DNA of 64,000 nt, from NCBI GenBank assembly GCA_002989075.1, contig PSQN01000012.1, positions 1,934,480 through 1,998,479 on the forward strand, read 5' to 3'. The notes beneath the pieces are model-generated. The model was given only the letters and a program-made list of their open reading frames with translations, did not search any database and was not told the origin of the DNA. The DNA is from Arthonia radiata (Eukaryota > Ascomycota > Arthoniomycetes > Arthoniales > Arthoniaceae). A program made the position numbers and the translations under genes. Positions 37,264-49,300 of this stretch are shown here, one piece after another. Position 1 is the stretch's first letter, and every line of letters begins with the position of its first letter.

Positions 37264-37639
37264 CAATCCCCCCTCTTCTAGTTAAATTGTCCTCGATTGA
37301 CCCTCAGCCTTTTAAACATCTACAAGTTGCGTTTCATTCCTCCTTTTGTAACTAATCTGTAAGTCGCTATACCTCGCATAAAGTCTGTTGCTGCGGGTCC
37401 TAATAAAAAGTATAGCTAATACCTGTTAATTAAAGCCTGCGGTATTAAGATGCCTCCTTGTTTTAGATGTATGTCGACTAAGGAAAGGTATGTGGTTTAG
37501 TTCAGAAAGGCGACGTGTTCGGTGTATACTCGAGATAGAAGAGTTGTGATTTACGAGTATCGATGGCAGATAGTATACCCTTTCAGTGTCCTTTTGTAGT
37601 GACTAGAACTGTCTTAATTGTAGCGCGTTCGGTTTATTC

Positions 37640-37990
37640 TCAATATTCCTCTTAGTCGGCTGCCCTTCAGCGCGCGAAGAGCCAATTGCGTGCATTAAAG
37701 GCTTAGGTAGCAGCGTTGGTTGCGGCTGTGTAGCGTGACCGATCTAAGGTCTGGAAGTTAAAAGAGAAGGTTAAGAAGACTTATACGCGGGCAGCAGCGA
37801 AGTTAGCTCGAAATAAGTTGTTAGAACAAGAAGAGTTTGCTGCGTCGATAGCTAGTAGTAATATATTTAAATGTCTGAGCGGGTTATCCGTTAACTTTTA
37901 GAGTAACTCCTACTCGGTGTTAGGTAGTAGTCCTGTAACATAGTAGGCTAGTTCGTTCGAGGGTAACCTGGGTGCCGGCGAGGTACACTA
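37640..37990 (+). other. Coding-like stretch antisense to pol in Gypsy-2
   Basis: Between the chromodomain and the 3' LTR, the strand opposite to pol has protein-like composition rich in Ala, Lys and Leu, with KVWKLKEKVKKTYTRAAAK readable near 37747-37803 and a following Ser- and Gly-rich part. It looks like a basic, coiled-coil-forming segment. Antisense frames at the 3' end of Gypsy elements are known in plants. The matching part of Gypsy-1 is shorter and different. It may be an extra element gene, captured host sequence or chance. Confidence 0.35.
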
Positions 37991-40900
37991 GATAGTAGAT
38001 TAAAGTATTAGTGTTGCTACGACCGATTAATATTCTAGTTCTAATATCGTCGAATAGTGTCTTTATAGTTAATCAGGTTTCGTTTCGGTTCCCATTGATT
38101 TTTGTGTTCGGAATATCCTTTCTACTTTATAAGATACTGTCGTTTGCCTCGGTATTGTCTATAGGCTCGAATTATTTCGACTTTATACTTGGGTTCTTAA
38201 TTGTTAGAAAGGATTTCTAGGTTAGATCGTTCTACTTCTCGGGAGTAGGCTGGTTCCAACAGCGCTACGTAAAATACAGGATATATTCTTATTGTCTTTA
38301 GAAGTTTAAGTTTAAATGTTACGGGTTCTAATTGCTGTAAGATTTTAAACGGTTCTGTCTTAGTGTAGTTGAGTTTTTTGCTTGGTCTAATAGTTTTTAA
38401 GTTTCTTATAAGTAAGTAAGCTCTTCCCTCCTCTTTTATGCTTGTGTTTGGGGTTGTTCTTAACTTGTTATACTACTTTCTTGTTCGTTTGTTAATAAAC
38501 TCGCTGTTAGACTTTAACTGCTGGTGTAGGTGTTTTATGTTCGTAGCTATTCGTGTAGCTAATTCGTTCTCTGTAGTATTTTGTAGTTGTCTTCCCTAAA
38601 GAGGGTAATAGCTATATAAGGCGTAGAACGGAGTTGTCTTGGTTATATCGTTCTTTGTATCGTTGTGCGCTGCTTACGCTACTGGTAGTAACTGTACCCA
38701 GTCGTTCTGCTGGTAGTTAATATATGCCCGGAGATACTGTTCTAGTGTTTAATTTGTTTGTTCTGTCTGTCCGTCTGTTTGTGAATAAAATAATGTTAAT
38801 ATTTTTTGTTTTGTCCCTAGCTATTGTATTAGGGATGTCTAAAACCGTGAGACAAACTTTTAGTCTCTGTCTAAGACAATTCTTTGGGGTTGGCCATAGT
38901 TTGCTAAGATAATCCGAAGAAAGGTATATACTAACTGTTCTAAGTTGCTAGCTTCTTTGTAAGGTACGAAGTACGCGTACTTTATTAGTTTGTTGCATAT
39001 AACTAGGATAGCGTCGTAAGCTACTCCTGTGGATAGATCCTTAGAAGTTAGTAACTTAGTAATAAAGTTTAGTAAGACTGTATGCTATAGTCTTTCGAGT
39101 GTCTCTAGTAGTTGTAGTTTACCGTATAGTAAATGTCTTGGGTGCTTGGTTCTTGCGCATATGTCGCATTCTCGGATATAATTCTCGACGTAGTGTCGGA
39201 TCTTCGGGATGTAGTAGGTTCTCGTAATCTTTTCTATAGTATTATTGATACCTTTATGTCCTTTAGTTGGGTTATCGTAGAAGTTACTAATAATGTTCCG
39301 GATTAGATTCCTCGGGACATAGATTTTACCTTAGAATTCGTAATATCCCTTGTTGTTCTTAGTTAATCCTAGGTATCGTTTCTCGTTTTCTTAATAGGTT
39401 TTAGGGTCGTTCAGGATGTCTGAGATTCGGCTGTCTGGTTCAATAACAAACTCGGTTGTTATAGCTAATTGATTGTATCTAATCTCGTTATTGTGTTCTC
39501 GGAATATTGCATGCTCAATGTGCTTCTTGTCATTAAGGTAATCCGGTCGTCGGCTTAGAGCGTCGGCCCTATCGTTCTCGGAACCCTTCTTGTAGGTAAT
39601 AATAAAGTCGTATAGAGCTATAGTTTCTAACTATCTAACTTATCTGCGGTTGAGTTTCTTTGTTATCGTAAAATAAGTTAGGTTTTTATAGTCTATGTAT
39701 ACTATAATCGTATAGTTCGCTCCTTCTAGGTAAGCTCGCTATGTCTCGAATGCTGCTATAATGATTAAAAGCTCTTTGTCGTAAATATCGTAGTTCTATT
39801 CTGTAGGTAATATTTTTCTTAAGTAGAAAGCTACTGGTCTAAGCTTTCCTTCTTTGTTGTTTTAACTTATATATGCTCCAATTGCATAGTCTGACGCGTC
39901 TGTTTCTATAATAATCGGCAGGTTAGGGTCAAATATTGCTAATATAGGCCCGATCTTAAAAGCTTCTTTAAGTTCTTTAAATACTAATTGTTCTTTCTAC
40001 GTCTAAAAGAATTCTATCGATTGTTTTATTTGTTAAGACAGCGGTGCTATAATTCGGCTAAAGTTGGATATCTATCGCCTATAGTAGTTAGCAAAACTAA
40101 GAAACTGTTGTAACTGTTTTACATTCTTTAGTATAGGCTAGGTTAGAACGGATTAGATCTTCGAATCTTCTATTTAGAGACCGTGCTCGGTAATTATAAA
40201 TCTAAGAAATTCGACGGATTGTTGGTAAAACTAAGTTTTCTTAATGTCGATTCGTAAATCGGCACGCACTAATCTTTTTAATACCTTCTTAATATGTTTC
40301 TTATGTTTTTCTAGTGTACGGCTGTACACTAGAATATTGTCTAGATAAGCAGTTATAAATATGTCTAGGTAATCGCTAAGTATGTTGTTAATTAGTTCCT
40401 AAAATAATGTTAGAGCGTTTGTTAGCCCGAAGGGCATAACGCAATACTTAAAAAGTCTGTGTCTGGTGCGGAAGGCCGTTTTCTATTCTTCGCCCTCCTT
40501 TATACGGATTAGGTTGTATACTCCTCGTAAATTAAACTTAGTGAACTATTGCGCGTTATATAATCGGTCTGTTATTTCGTCGATGTGTGGTAAAGGGTAT
40601 CGGTTTTTAATAGTTACTCCGTTTAGTTGTCTATAATCTACGTAGAGTCGTAGTTTGCTATTCTTCTTAGGTACGAAGAGTATCGGGTATTCGGCTAGTA
40701 ATGTTAATTTTCGGATAAATCCTTTCTTAAGGTTCTCGTTAAGATAATCGCGGAGCGCTTAATTTTCTGCTTCTGATAGAGAGTATATTAGACTGAATGT
40801 TAGCGTTTTGCCTTCTTGTAAAGGTATTGTGTAATCTTACGGTTTGTGTTCTAAGAGAGCTAAGTCCGGCTCAGCTTCTTTAAACAGGTGTTGGAATTAA

Positions 40901-43346
40901 TCGTATTCCTCGGGTATCTTAGTAATTAACTGAGTACTTGTCGTCGTATAGAATCGTTGGCGTACAGTTGTCTCTTGTTTATATTTGCGTGTAGTTGGCT
41001 ATAGACGAGATACTGCGTTAGACTCCTCTCGTAAGATGTCTGAATGTCGGAGTATAGTGGTACTAACCCGCGTAAGTTCCTTATTGCGCTCCTTATCCTT
41101 ACTACTAAAATTAGCTTGTGGGGTATCTGTTCCGCAGAACGACTCTTGCCTAGAGTGCTTATACCTAGTAAAGAGGAGTTTTTTAGTTCTTTAATCTACT
41201 TTTGAGTTATATTGTTGCAACTAAGGTATACTTAGTATAGCGTAGTACTAGTTAATATTTACGATATTATAAGTAATTTCTTTCTAATGGTCCCTAATTG
41301 TTATACCTATTGGCAAAGTCTTGTAGTTAACTCTTTCCTCTGCCCCTTGAAATTTAGACAGTGCGTAGGGTAATTTCTTCTTTTGTGTTTGTATCTGGCA
41401 CTCCTTAACGCAGCGTATTAAGATAAAGTTGCCTATTGCGCCTAAATTAATTATAACTTTAATGTTTCTATAGTTTACTGTTATCCGAGTGTGTAGGTAT
41501 GTTTTATAGGCAGCCAAGCTCGCGCAGAGCTAGACTCCTAGAGAGTCTAACCGTTAGACGGGCCGGTACTACTGCCCTCGAAGTAGTTGGCCTGGTCTTT
41601 TTTCTGTTAATTGTGTACGTTCTGGAGCATTCTAGGTACCGAAACCTATTATCGGTTAATTTGCTGTAAGAATTCCTGTATAGGGTGTTCTAGTACTGCT
41701 TTTATTATAACGTCTGGTTTATCGTTTACAATCTCTGCTTTAATTATACAACCATCGCTAGTTAAAACTCGTCGTATCTGTAGGTTGTATATTGTTAGTC
41801 GAAGATATTAGTACTAACTACGCAATTCTAGACCCCTAATAAGGTGGTCTACTAGTCGTCGTAGATGTAAGTAAATGTATCCCGAGATGTCGTTAATATC
41901 TCTATCAGCGCTCAACTTCCTATCGTAGAAGGCTAACTAACAAAGTCTCTATATTATTCCTTCCTAACGGATTGGGGTTTGTTCTTCCTGATTAGTGTTG
42001 TTCTCGAGCGAGGATTTTGTACCATTAGAATCTATGTTTTTGTCTTCGAGTCGTTATCTTGCCTATAACGTATCGTAGCTGCTATCTTGCTTAGCTTCTA
42101 CGGTCTGTTCTTCCTTAGATTCTCCTTAGGTTTCTAAGTAAGGTAACCTAGGTCGTCCTCGGGCGAGGCCTAGTTCTTGTATCGAACCTTGTTTAGGAGA
42201 TATCGGTTTCTTTGGCCACCATCTTGACTCTAGTTTGTCGGATTTATAAATCGTGCAATCGTTATTATAGCACGCGGTCTAGGATAGTGTATCGTGTAGT
42301 GTAACGGTACTCTATACCTAATGCCTCGGAATAGTGCGGTTAATGTTGTTTCAGTCCTATGGGTCTTGTTGTTCCTGTGTCTAGATAGTTATATTGAACT
42401 GTTGTCGTAGGAGACGGGGTTTCTAGGATCGATTGTTATGTCCGTTTCTGCCGGTACTATTGAACTATTGTTTCTTAGAACGGCATTCTTTAACTTGATG
42501 CCCTAGTTTTCCGCAATATAAGCATAGCCTGTTCTTTATTCTGTGTTCTCTTTCCTAGTTGTTTAGTTTCCCTCGAGGCTTTATAAAATCTAACTCCATT
42601 AGATTGCCTCGGTCTTGTCGTAAGTTTGCTCGATTCTTTGTTCTATAGAACCTGTTGATAGGATTGCCCTTCTTTTCTATTTGTCTTTCGAAGTTGCTGT
42701 CGTCGATCTCCTTTGCTCGTTGTATAAAGTTGTCGAGATTATTAAACTTTTCTCTACGAATATAGATTATTTCCTTAATATAATCTTTAAGTCTTTCGTA
42801 AAAGGTCTCGATCAGGGGTTTCTTGTCCTATCCTGTTTAATTAGCATACTGTATAAATTCGGCGGCGTACCTGCTTGCTGGTCCTATCTGCTTAAGGTTC
42901 CTAAGCTTCCTAATAGCGATGCGTTTAGCGTCGGTCTGTCTAAAGATTTTGCAAAGCTTCTTCTAAAAGAAGGTAAAGCTAGCGAAGAACTCGTCGGTAT
43001 CCTTGCGCCTACTCTTTATCGAGGTAAATAAGAAATCGTTAAGGTAGTACTTAACTTACTTATAGGCATCTCTATCTATACAAAAGGTAGCGAATAAAAT
43101 TATAGTAGTATCGTTCGGGAACTAGTCTTTATAAGTTTTAAAGTATACGGCTAGGCGTATTAAGAATAAAGTAACTTTAGAACGTTCACCTAAGAAACTT
43201 TTTCCCATTTTAGTGTTAACGTTCGATATCTTACTCGTACTGACTATTCTGTTGGCCAATCTGTCCGTAGCGTTGCGGCTATTAAGTGCCGAAGTAGTAG
43301 ACATAATTAATCTGCTTTCTCTACTTTCGTAGCGAGTCTGTTAAAG

Positions 43347-43818
43347 TGTAACGCCGGTCGCTAGGAAGACCGAACTAAGGCTTACTTGCCTTGTGTGCTT
43401 ATTAACCTTAGTAGTAGGTGTCCTGTATGCTAGAGACTAAAAGACAGGAGAGGCGAGATAGATTATAGAGGGTAAGAGGGGCTTAACTAAAGTAGACAGA
43501 AGGTAAAGTACGTTACCTAAATATAATTAAGGAACTTATATTTAGATATTAAGTTAATAAACTAAAGTCTATTCTAAGGTCGGCTATCAGTCTAGCTATA
43601 TAATCTAAGGTATATAGAGAAGTTCCTCTATGTTCGTTAATCTCGACAATGCTTATATCGAGTTTATAAGGAACGTAGGCTCTTATAGCCGTCTTGTTCG
43701 ATAATGCTTACGACGGGTTAGTAGGCTTAGTCGGGAATAATGCTAGTAGGGCTAAGATAACTGGCGGTGGTTGATGCTTGGGTGCACGCTAGGCCGTCTA
43801 GGGCTGGTGCCCGTAACA
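43347..43818 (-). repeat. 5' LTR of Gypsy-2
   Basis: 472 bp, partner of 36792-37263. The gag start lies about 40 bases inside it on the element strand. Confidence 0.92.
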
Positions 43819-45349
43819 CTAGTATATAGTCTCTATCTATTCTCTAGAGTAAAGATATTTTAAACCGCTCTATTTTCTAGTCTAGTCTTTAGACTAAGAA
43901 GAGAATTTAAATTACGCTAAATAGCGTCTTACCTTACTATAAGTACTACCTATAGATTAAATAGCTAGATATAGTAATAAAGTTTCTTTAAGTTATAATA
44001 AGCTACTATCTTTAATAGACAAAAAGAAACGCTATTAATAGTAAGTACGCGGCTATAGCTACTTAACTTATAGTATAAGAAAGAAGTTAACTAATACAGC
44101 TCTATTATAGATAATCTTAGTATAAGTACTACTATATATAATCTAATCCTTAACTATATTAATTTAAAGATCTTTAAACAGAACTATCTATTATACTACA
44201 TTTAATACAATATATAGTCTATATACTAAAATAGAAATCTATAGAACGACGTAATACGTATAATAAACTAAATAAGTTATAGAATAGATTTATAGCGGCC
44301 TATAAGATTAACTATAAGGTAGAAGAAAAGTATTCTCTAAGTTTTAGAGATATAAAGCTAGTCTTAGTATTATAAAGAGCTAAGGAAAGCGCTAGTACTT
44401 ACTAAATAGTATTAGAATAGCGCTAATATAAAGTATTACTAGTAAAAGCTTTATAACGCTATAGCAAATTTAAAATACGCTATATAAGCTTATTAACAAT
44501 TCTTATTAAAAAAAGCTTATATAAAATATAATTAAGCTATTACCTTATAAAAAATTATACGATAGCTAGGTAGCTTATTATTGCTTAACACTACTATTAT
44601 TAAAGTATAGTCTACGCTAAACGCTTTATATATCTTTATAGAACAATATTAACTTACTTAAGTAGCTATATGTCTCTATACTTCCTTAAATACGCTAATT
44701 AGCTAAAACTAGCGCTTTTAGATTATATATAATATAGTTATATTATATAATCTATACGAGATACAGCGGTTATAATTCTAGCGGCGCAAGTCTATTAAAG
44801 TAAAGAATAAAGTATAGTTAATAGATTTTAAGTTTAATATTACTAAAGAGTTCTATACTATACTTAAAAGTATTCTATAAAGAAAACTTACGCTAGACGT
44901 ACTACTTCTATATAAGCTTATCTAATATATATTCTATTAGAAAGATCTTTATTTAAACTAGAAGGCGCGTAAATATAAGTTTTATACTCTATTAAATATA
45001 TATAGATATATTAAGAGCTATTATTTAGAGCTCGGCTAGCGTTAGAGTCTAATCTTATATTTTAACCTTCGCTATAGTTCTATAGTACTAAGAAACAGTA
45101 AGTATTTTAAGACTTATATACAGAAAATATATAAAATAAGTTTAATATCCTATTAATAGTATATATATCTATAAGGCGTCTCTTCTCCCTCTATTTTTAT
45201 ATAATCTATAATAACGGTAGCCTTACTAACTTAAGTTTAATAATACTATCTATATTACTATAATACTAAATAAGTAAAGATAATAAGGTAACTACTACTA
45301 TACGCTTTTTTAGAAGCTCTTATAACAATCTAAATATATTAGATAGTAT
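43819..45349. other. RIP-decayed DNA right of Gypsy-2, coding-like on + in its second half
   Basis: No recognised element. Around 44820-45170 the + strand reads as a decayed protein with few stop types, for example KDLYLN and RKYKFYTLLNIYRYIKSYYL. I do not recognise a family. It does not continue Copia-2. Confidence 0.45.
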
Positions 45350-45352
45350 TTA

Positions 45353-46230
45353 CGCCCGTTAGTATATCCTCTCTACCTTTATTAGCTTATTTTAATTACT
45401 ATATAAGATAGTAAGGTTATTAACTATATTAAGTATTAACATATAATCTAGTCTAAGTATCTTTTTCTAGCTAGTTAGCGCCCGCTAATATATTCTTTCT
45501 ATCTCTATTAGCTTATTTTAATTGCTATATAAGGTAGTAAGATTATTAACTATATTAAGTATCGATATATAGTCTAATTTAAGTACCTTCTCTCTATTAG
45601 TTAGCGCCCGTTAGTATATTTTCTTTATATTAAAAAGATACAGAGAAGAAGAAGAATACTACTATAAAGAGTAGAAAGATAAGACTAGCTTAAGACTGGT
45701 ACAATACTTAGACTTAATATAGGTACAATACTTAGTAGCAAGGAGAAGCTGTTGTTATATTGTCTGTCTTGTTAGCTAAAATTCTCTAAAGAAATTCTAG
45801 CTTATATATTTAAGTTTAGCAGCCTATATAGAACTTACTAAATATCTATTCTTTTAATAGAAGCTAGATAACCTATAACTTACCGTATAAGATAGTAATT
45901 CTATTTATCTAAAACTATTAGTCTTTAAGTCTATTCTGTGTTGTCTTAGACTATAGGCCAGCTATCTAAAATAGATTGTATAATACTTCTTTTTGTTCTA
46001 AATCCGGGCTACTAGGCCCAACCCTTTAGATAAAAGGCTTATTCTATGTTAGACCGAGATAGCTGGTAGGACTTATCCGATACTCTAGACCTCTAAGGGT
46101 TCCGGCTAACTAGCTAGTTGGTTAATTTCTAATACTTTATCTCTACTAGCTTACTTTAATCTCTATATTGTTCTACTATTAAATAAGAGTCTATAGATTA
46201 TTTATACTCTTAATAGTTTTTTAAAGTACT
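45353..46230 (-). repeat. 126-bp tandem repeat, three units, third split by an LTR
   Basis: Units begin at 45353, 45479 and 45605, spaced exactly 126 bp, each starting CGCCCG followed by TTAGTATAT or similar. The third unit is interrupted after CTTTA at 45623-45627 and resumes at 46140 with TCTCTACTAGCTTACTTTAA, matching unit 2 across the join. Similarity fades after about 46180-46230. Confidence 0.85.
45628..46134 (-). mobile_element. Solo Copia LTR
   Basis: 507 bp, same family as the other Copia LTRs, reverse orientation, flanked by a perfect CTTTA duplication (45623-45627 and 46135-46139). No internal part is present, as left by recombination between the two LTRs of a former full element. 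It lies inside the third TPR unit, so the insertion came after the repeat gene existed. Confidence 0.93.
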
Positions 46231-46320
46231 TCTTATATAAAAATAGTAATATTATAAGGCGTAGTAAAAGAGTTGTTAGTTGTTAAACTATAATAGTAGT
46301 ACAATCTACTAAATAAATAA

Positions 46321-49300
46321 GTTAGCTATATAATAAAAGATACGCTAGATAAGATCTTAGTTAATAAAACTATTTAAATAATTTAGAGTTTAGTTGTATA
46401 TATAAGTATATAAACTATATTCTTTTATACTCTTATAACTATTAATAAGTAAATAATCTTATAGCTTCTTTATAATCTAACTAAATTTTAGTTTGCTGCT
46501 TGGAGTCTTTTATAAGTAGAAACAACAATTATTAATACTAATTACTTTCTATAGAAGCTTAAACTAAATATTCCTACTATTAAAAAAATACTACTAGACA
46601 TAAAATCTCTATAGCTTTAGATAACTACCTCTTAATTATTAATAAGAATAGATTTTAAGTACTATAAAGCGTTTACCTCTTATAATTTAAAAGCTTATTA
46701 GCAATCTCTCTAAGCTTTTATTATAACTCTTAGTAATTCTTTAAGTATTTAGATAAACTATTAAAAGTATATTTTAAGTAGTTGTCTATAATCGCTAGCA
46801 TAAGAGGTAGTTTATTAAGTTACGCTACTAGATTACAAGTATTAGAATCTAGTTATATTATTAGCTAAGTCTTAACTATATTTTTAACTTACTATAACTT
46901 CTATAGCTTTTAGTTGGTTTAAAATTTTAGCTAAAATCTCTAGTTCTATACTATTTACTAAGCTTTCTTAGTATAAAAACTTTACTAAATTCTACCTCTA
47001 AACTTTATATTATTATAAGTATCGATTTCTGTACTCTATATAGAAAAAAGTACTCAATATTATAGACTATTAGCTCGTTATAGTTATTAAAGATTAGTAT
47101 TTATTAAGTATTTTTAGGTTGCAACAGCTATTCTTTAAGATATATAATAGCTATATCTTTATCTTTTATTTCTACGCTATATACTAAAGAGCCTAGTATA
47201 AGAAATAGCTAAGACGCTATTTAGAATTAACTTTGTTATAGAAGTACTTTACTCTTTATATTTAGTTAAAAGATAGCCGAGAAGCTATTCTTTAGCTTCT
47301 TAGTAAGTATAATAGTAAGCTAGATCTTATCTATCCCTTCTAATTCTAATATAATTATAACTCTTTAGCTAAAATTATTGTTATCAAGAACAAGTACCTT
47401 CTAAAGAAAATTAAGTTTATTTTTACGCTCCATAAAGCTATACTCCTTGATTTTAGAAGCGTTTAACTATATTTAGTTAATTCTTATAAAGTAATTTCCT
47501 TCTAAACGCTGCTACTTTTTTAATTGTATAATTTTTCTAAAAATTGTCTTTATACAAGTTAATATAGTTTAAGATCTTATAAATAATAAGGTAGCTTCTA
47601 GGTATATCGACGTCTACTACTTTTATCTTAATATAAAACATTCTACTATACTATTAGCTAATCTTATCTCTTTACTTATTGTCTTAAATAACTAAATTAC
47701 TACTAGTAACCTGCTTTTAATAAAAGATAAATCTACTTTTCTTGTCTTTAAACTATAAAGCTTACTAAATAAGCTTATACTAATTATATATAGCGTAACT
47801 AGATTTATACTCTTCAATATACTTATATAAAGTACTAAATAAGTTATTATATTCTTATCTAAAATAAGTAAACTTTAGATAGTTCTATAACTATATAAGT
47901 TAAGTATAAAAACCGGCTTAATCTAACTTATAATTATTCTTAAGAACTCTAAGCGTATTTATAAGCCTCTAGTTTAGTTTATTTTTAATATCTTATATTC
48001 TCTATTAGGCTTAGATTATCTTAAGTTATAATAAATATAGGCTAGCTTTCTGTTACTAGGCCAGCTAACAACAATATTGCTAAGATAAATATCTACAAGA
48101 GTGTTACTTAAGCTTGTTAGATAGAGTATACTACCTTCTATTTTAATAAGTAAGGCTATTTAAATATTAAAGAATATCTTAAATAGTAAGTCTATTAGAC
48201 ATCTAGTATTAATATTGCCTATTAATCTTAGTAGATAGATAGTAATAACTACTATATAACTAGTAATTATACTATAGATATATATATTATTATTATAATA
48301 TATATTATACTTTAGATAGATATACTCTTTATTAAGTATTAAATTAGATAGTAGCAGCTTAACGTTTGGTAGTAGATATATCTATATAATATAGTAGTCT
48401 TTATAACTTAGTTATATTTTATCTTAAGCTATTATAATAATAGATAGAAAAGAGAGATAAGAGTTATCAATAGTTACTAAAATAATAATTTATACGGTAG
48501 TTTAAAAATTAAGCTTACTTTTTAAGAATGCTATTTTAAGTAAAGAAACTAAGAAATAGTAGTAGTAGCTTTTATAGATATATAGCAGCTTAAGAGTTTT
48601 TTATTCTACTATATATATAAATAAGAAGGATAGTATATACGCTCGGTTTCTTATTAGAGATAGTAGATTGTAGCTCTACTATTATATCTAATTAGTAAGC
48701 TAAGATAGACGTAAATAATTTGTTTGGCTTCTACTTTATTAGAATACATAGCGTTAATTGTAAACTAGACTAATTTACTACTTAAAATATAGTATAAAGA
48801 TAGAACCAAAGATATAAGTATTAGCAATATATTTACTCTTTTTAGATATTTAGTATCTCTTACTATAAGATATATATAGGTCTAATATACAAGGTAGAAG
48901 ATAATTAGATATATACTAATACTCTTTAAAATAGCTATATTAGTATAGACAGCGAGTACTTTAATAAAAGCTACGCTCCGCTTTATATTTAAATACTATA
49001 TAGACTAGTACTTATATATATTATAGCGTTAGGCGTATAGAAGGTAGAAATATAGTAACTAATAAATCTTCTTTAAAGCTTGTCCTAGTAGATATCTACT
49101 ATTACTATTAGTTCTACGCTAAAATAAAACAGTTTAGTACTTAGTAGTATAGTTTAATTGCTTACTAAATATTAAAATAAAGTAGCTAGCTAGTATTTAC
49201 TTTATTATTCTAGATCTCTTAAGTTCTGTCTACGGTCTATAATAAGTTAGTATATTTCTTATTAGTAACAGACAAACAAGAATAGCTCTATATACCTAAA

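Larger units (their letters stand above)
36792..43818 (-). mobile_element. Gypsy-2, full-length Ty3/Gypsy chromovirus, lightly to moderately RIP-altered
   Basis: A 7.0-kb element with two 472-bp LTRs starting TGTAACGCCGGTCGCT and ending GTAACA. On the - strand gag begins near 43304 (MSTTSALNSRNATDRLA) and has a CX2CX4HX4C zinc knuckle (CLYCGKLGHQVKEC) at 42483-42524. Reverse transcriptase lies around 40050-40900 with its active-site region YLDNILVYS at 40322-40347. Integrase lies around 38850-39250, and a chromodomain around 38045-38195 retains EIIRAYRQYRGKRQYLI. A chromodomain is typical of chromoviruses and in the family guides integration to marked chromatin. CTAG is found on both sides of the element, but the right flank is not Copia-2, so the insertion site is rearranged. 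It is broken in many places, yet it is the least altered Gypsy copy here and may be the youngest. Confidence 0.9.
45350..46320 (-). pseudogene. Tetratricopeptide-repeat protein remnant, possibly NLR type
   Basis: On the - strand three 126-bp units each encode a 42-residue helix pair like the kinesin-light-chain type TPR. Unit 2 reads REKVLKLDYISILNIVNNL and continues TTLYSN. TAA or TAG stands where Gln is expected, and EAE-like helix ends are still visible as LIEIERIY. A 42-residue TPR is the usual length in fungal NLR proteins with a nucleotide-binding domain followed by TPRs, which act in self/non-self recognition. The segment before the first repeat (46180-46320) has a decayed QLFYYAL piece that resembles the linker such proteins have. 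No nucleotide-binding motif could be found upstream. A solo Copia LTR splits the third unit. The TPR call is firm; the NLR assignment is inference. Confidence 0.65.

Noticed and set aside
38011-38912. + strand frames of 62-69 codons with hydrophobic products
   Set aside because: Antisense shadows of the integrase and chromodomain of Gypsy-2; apparent membrane segments come from AT-rich composition.
42681-43031. A + strand frame of 116 codons
   Set aside because: Antisense shadow of gag in Gypsy-2; no independent evidence.
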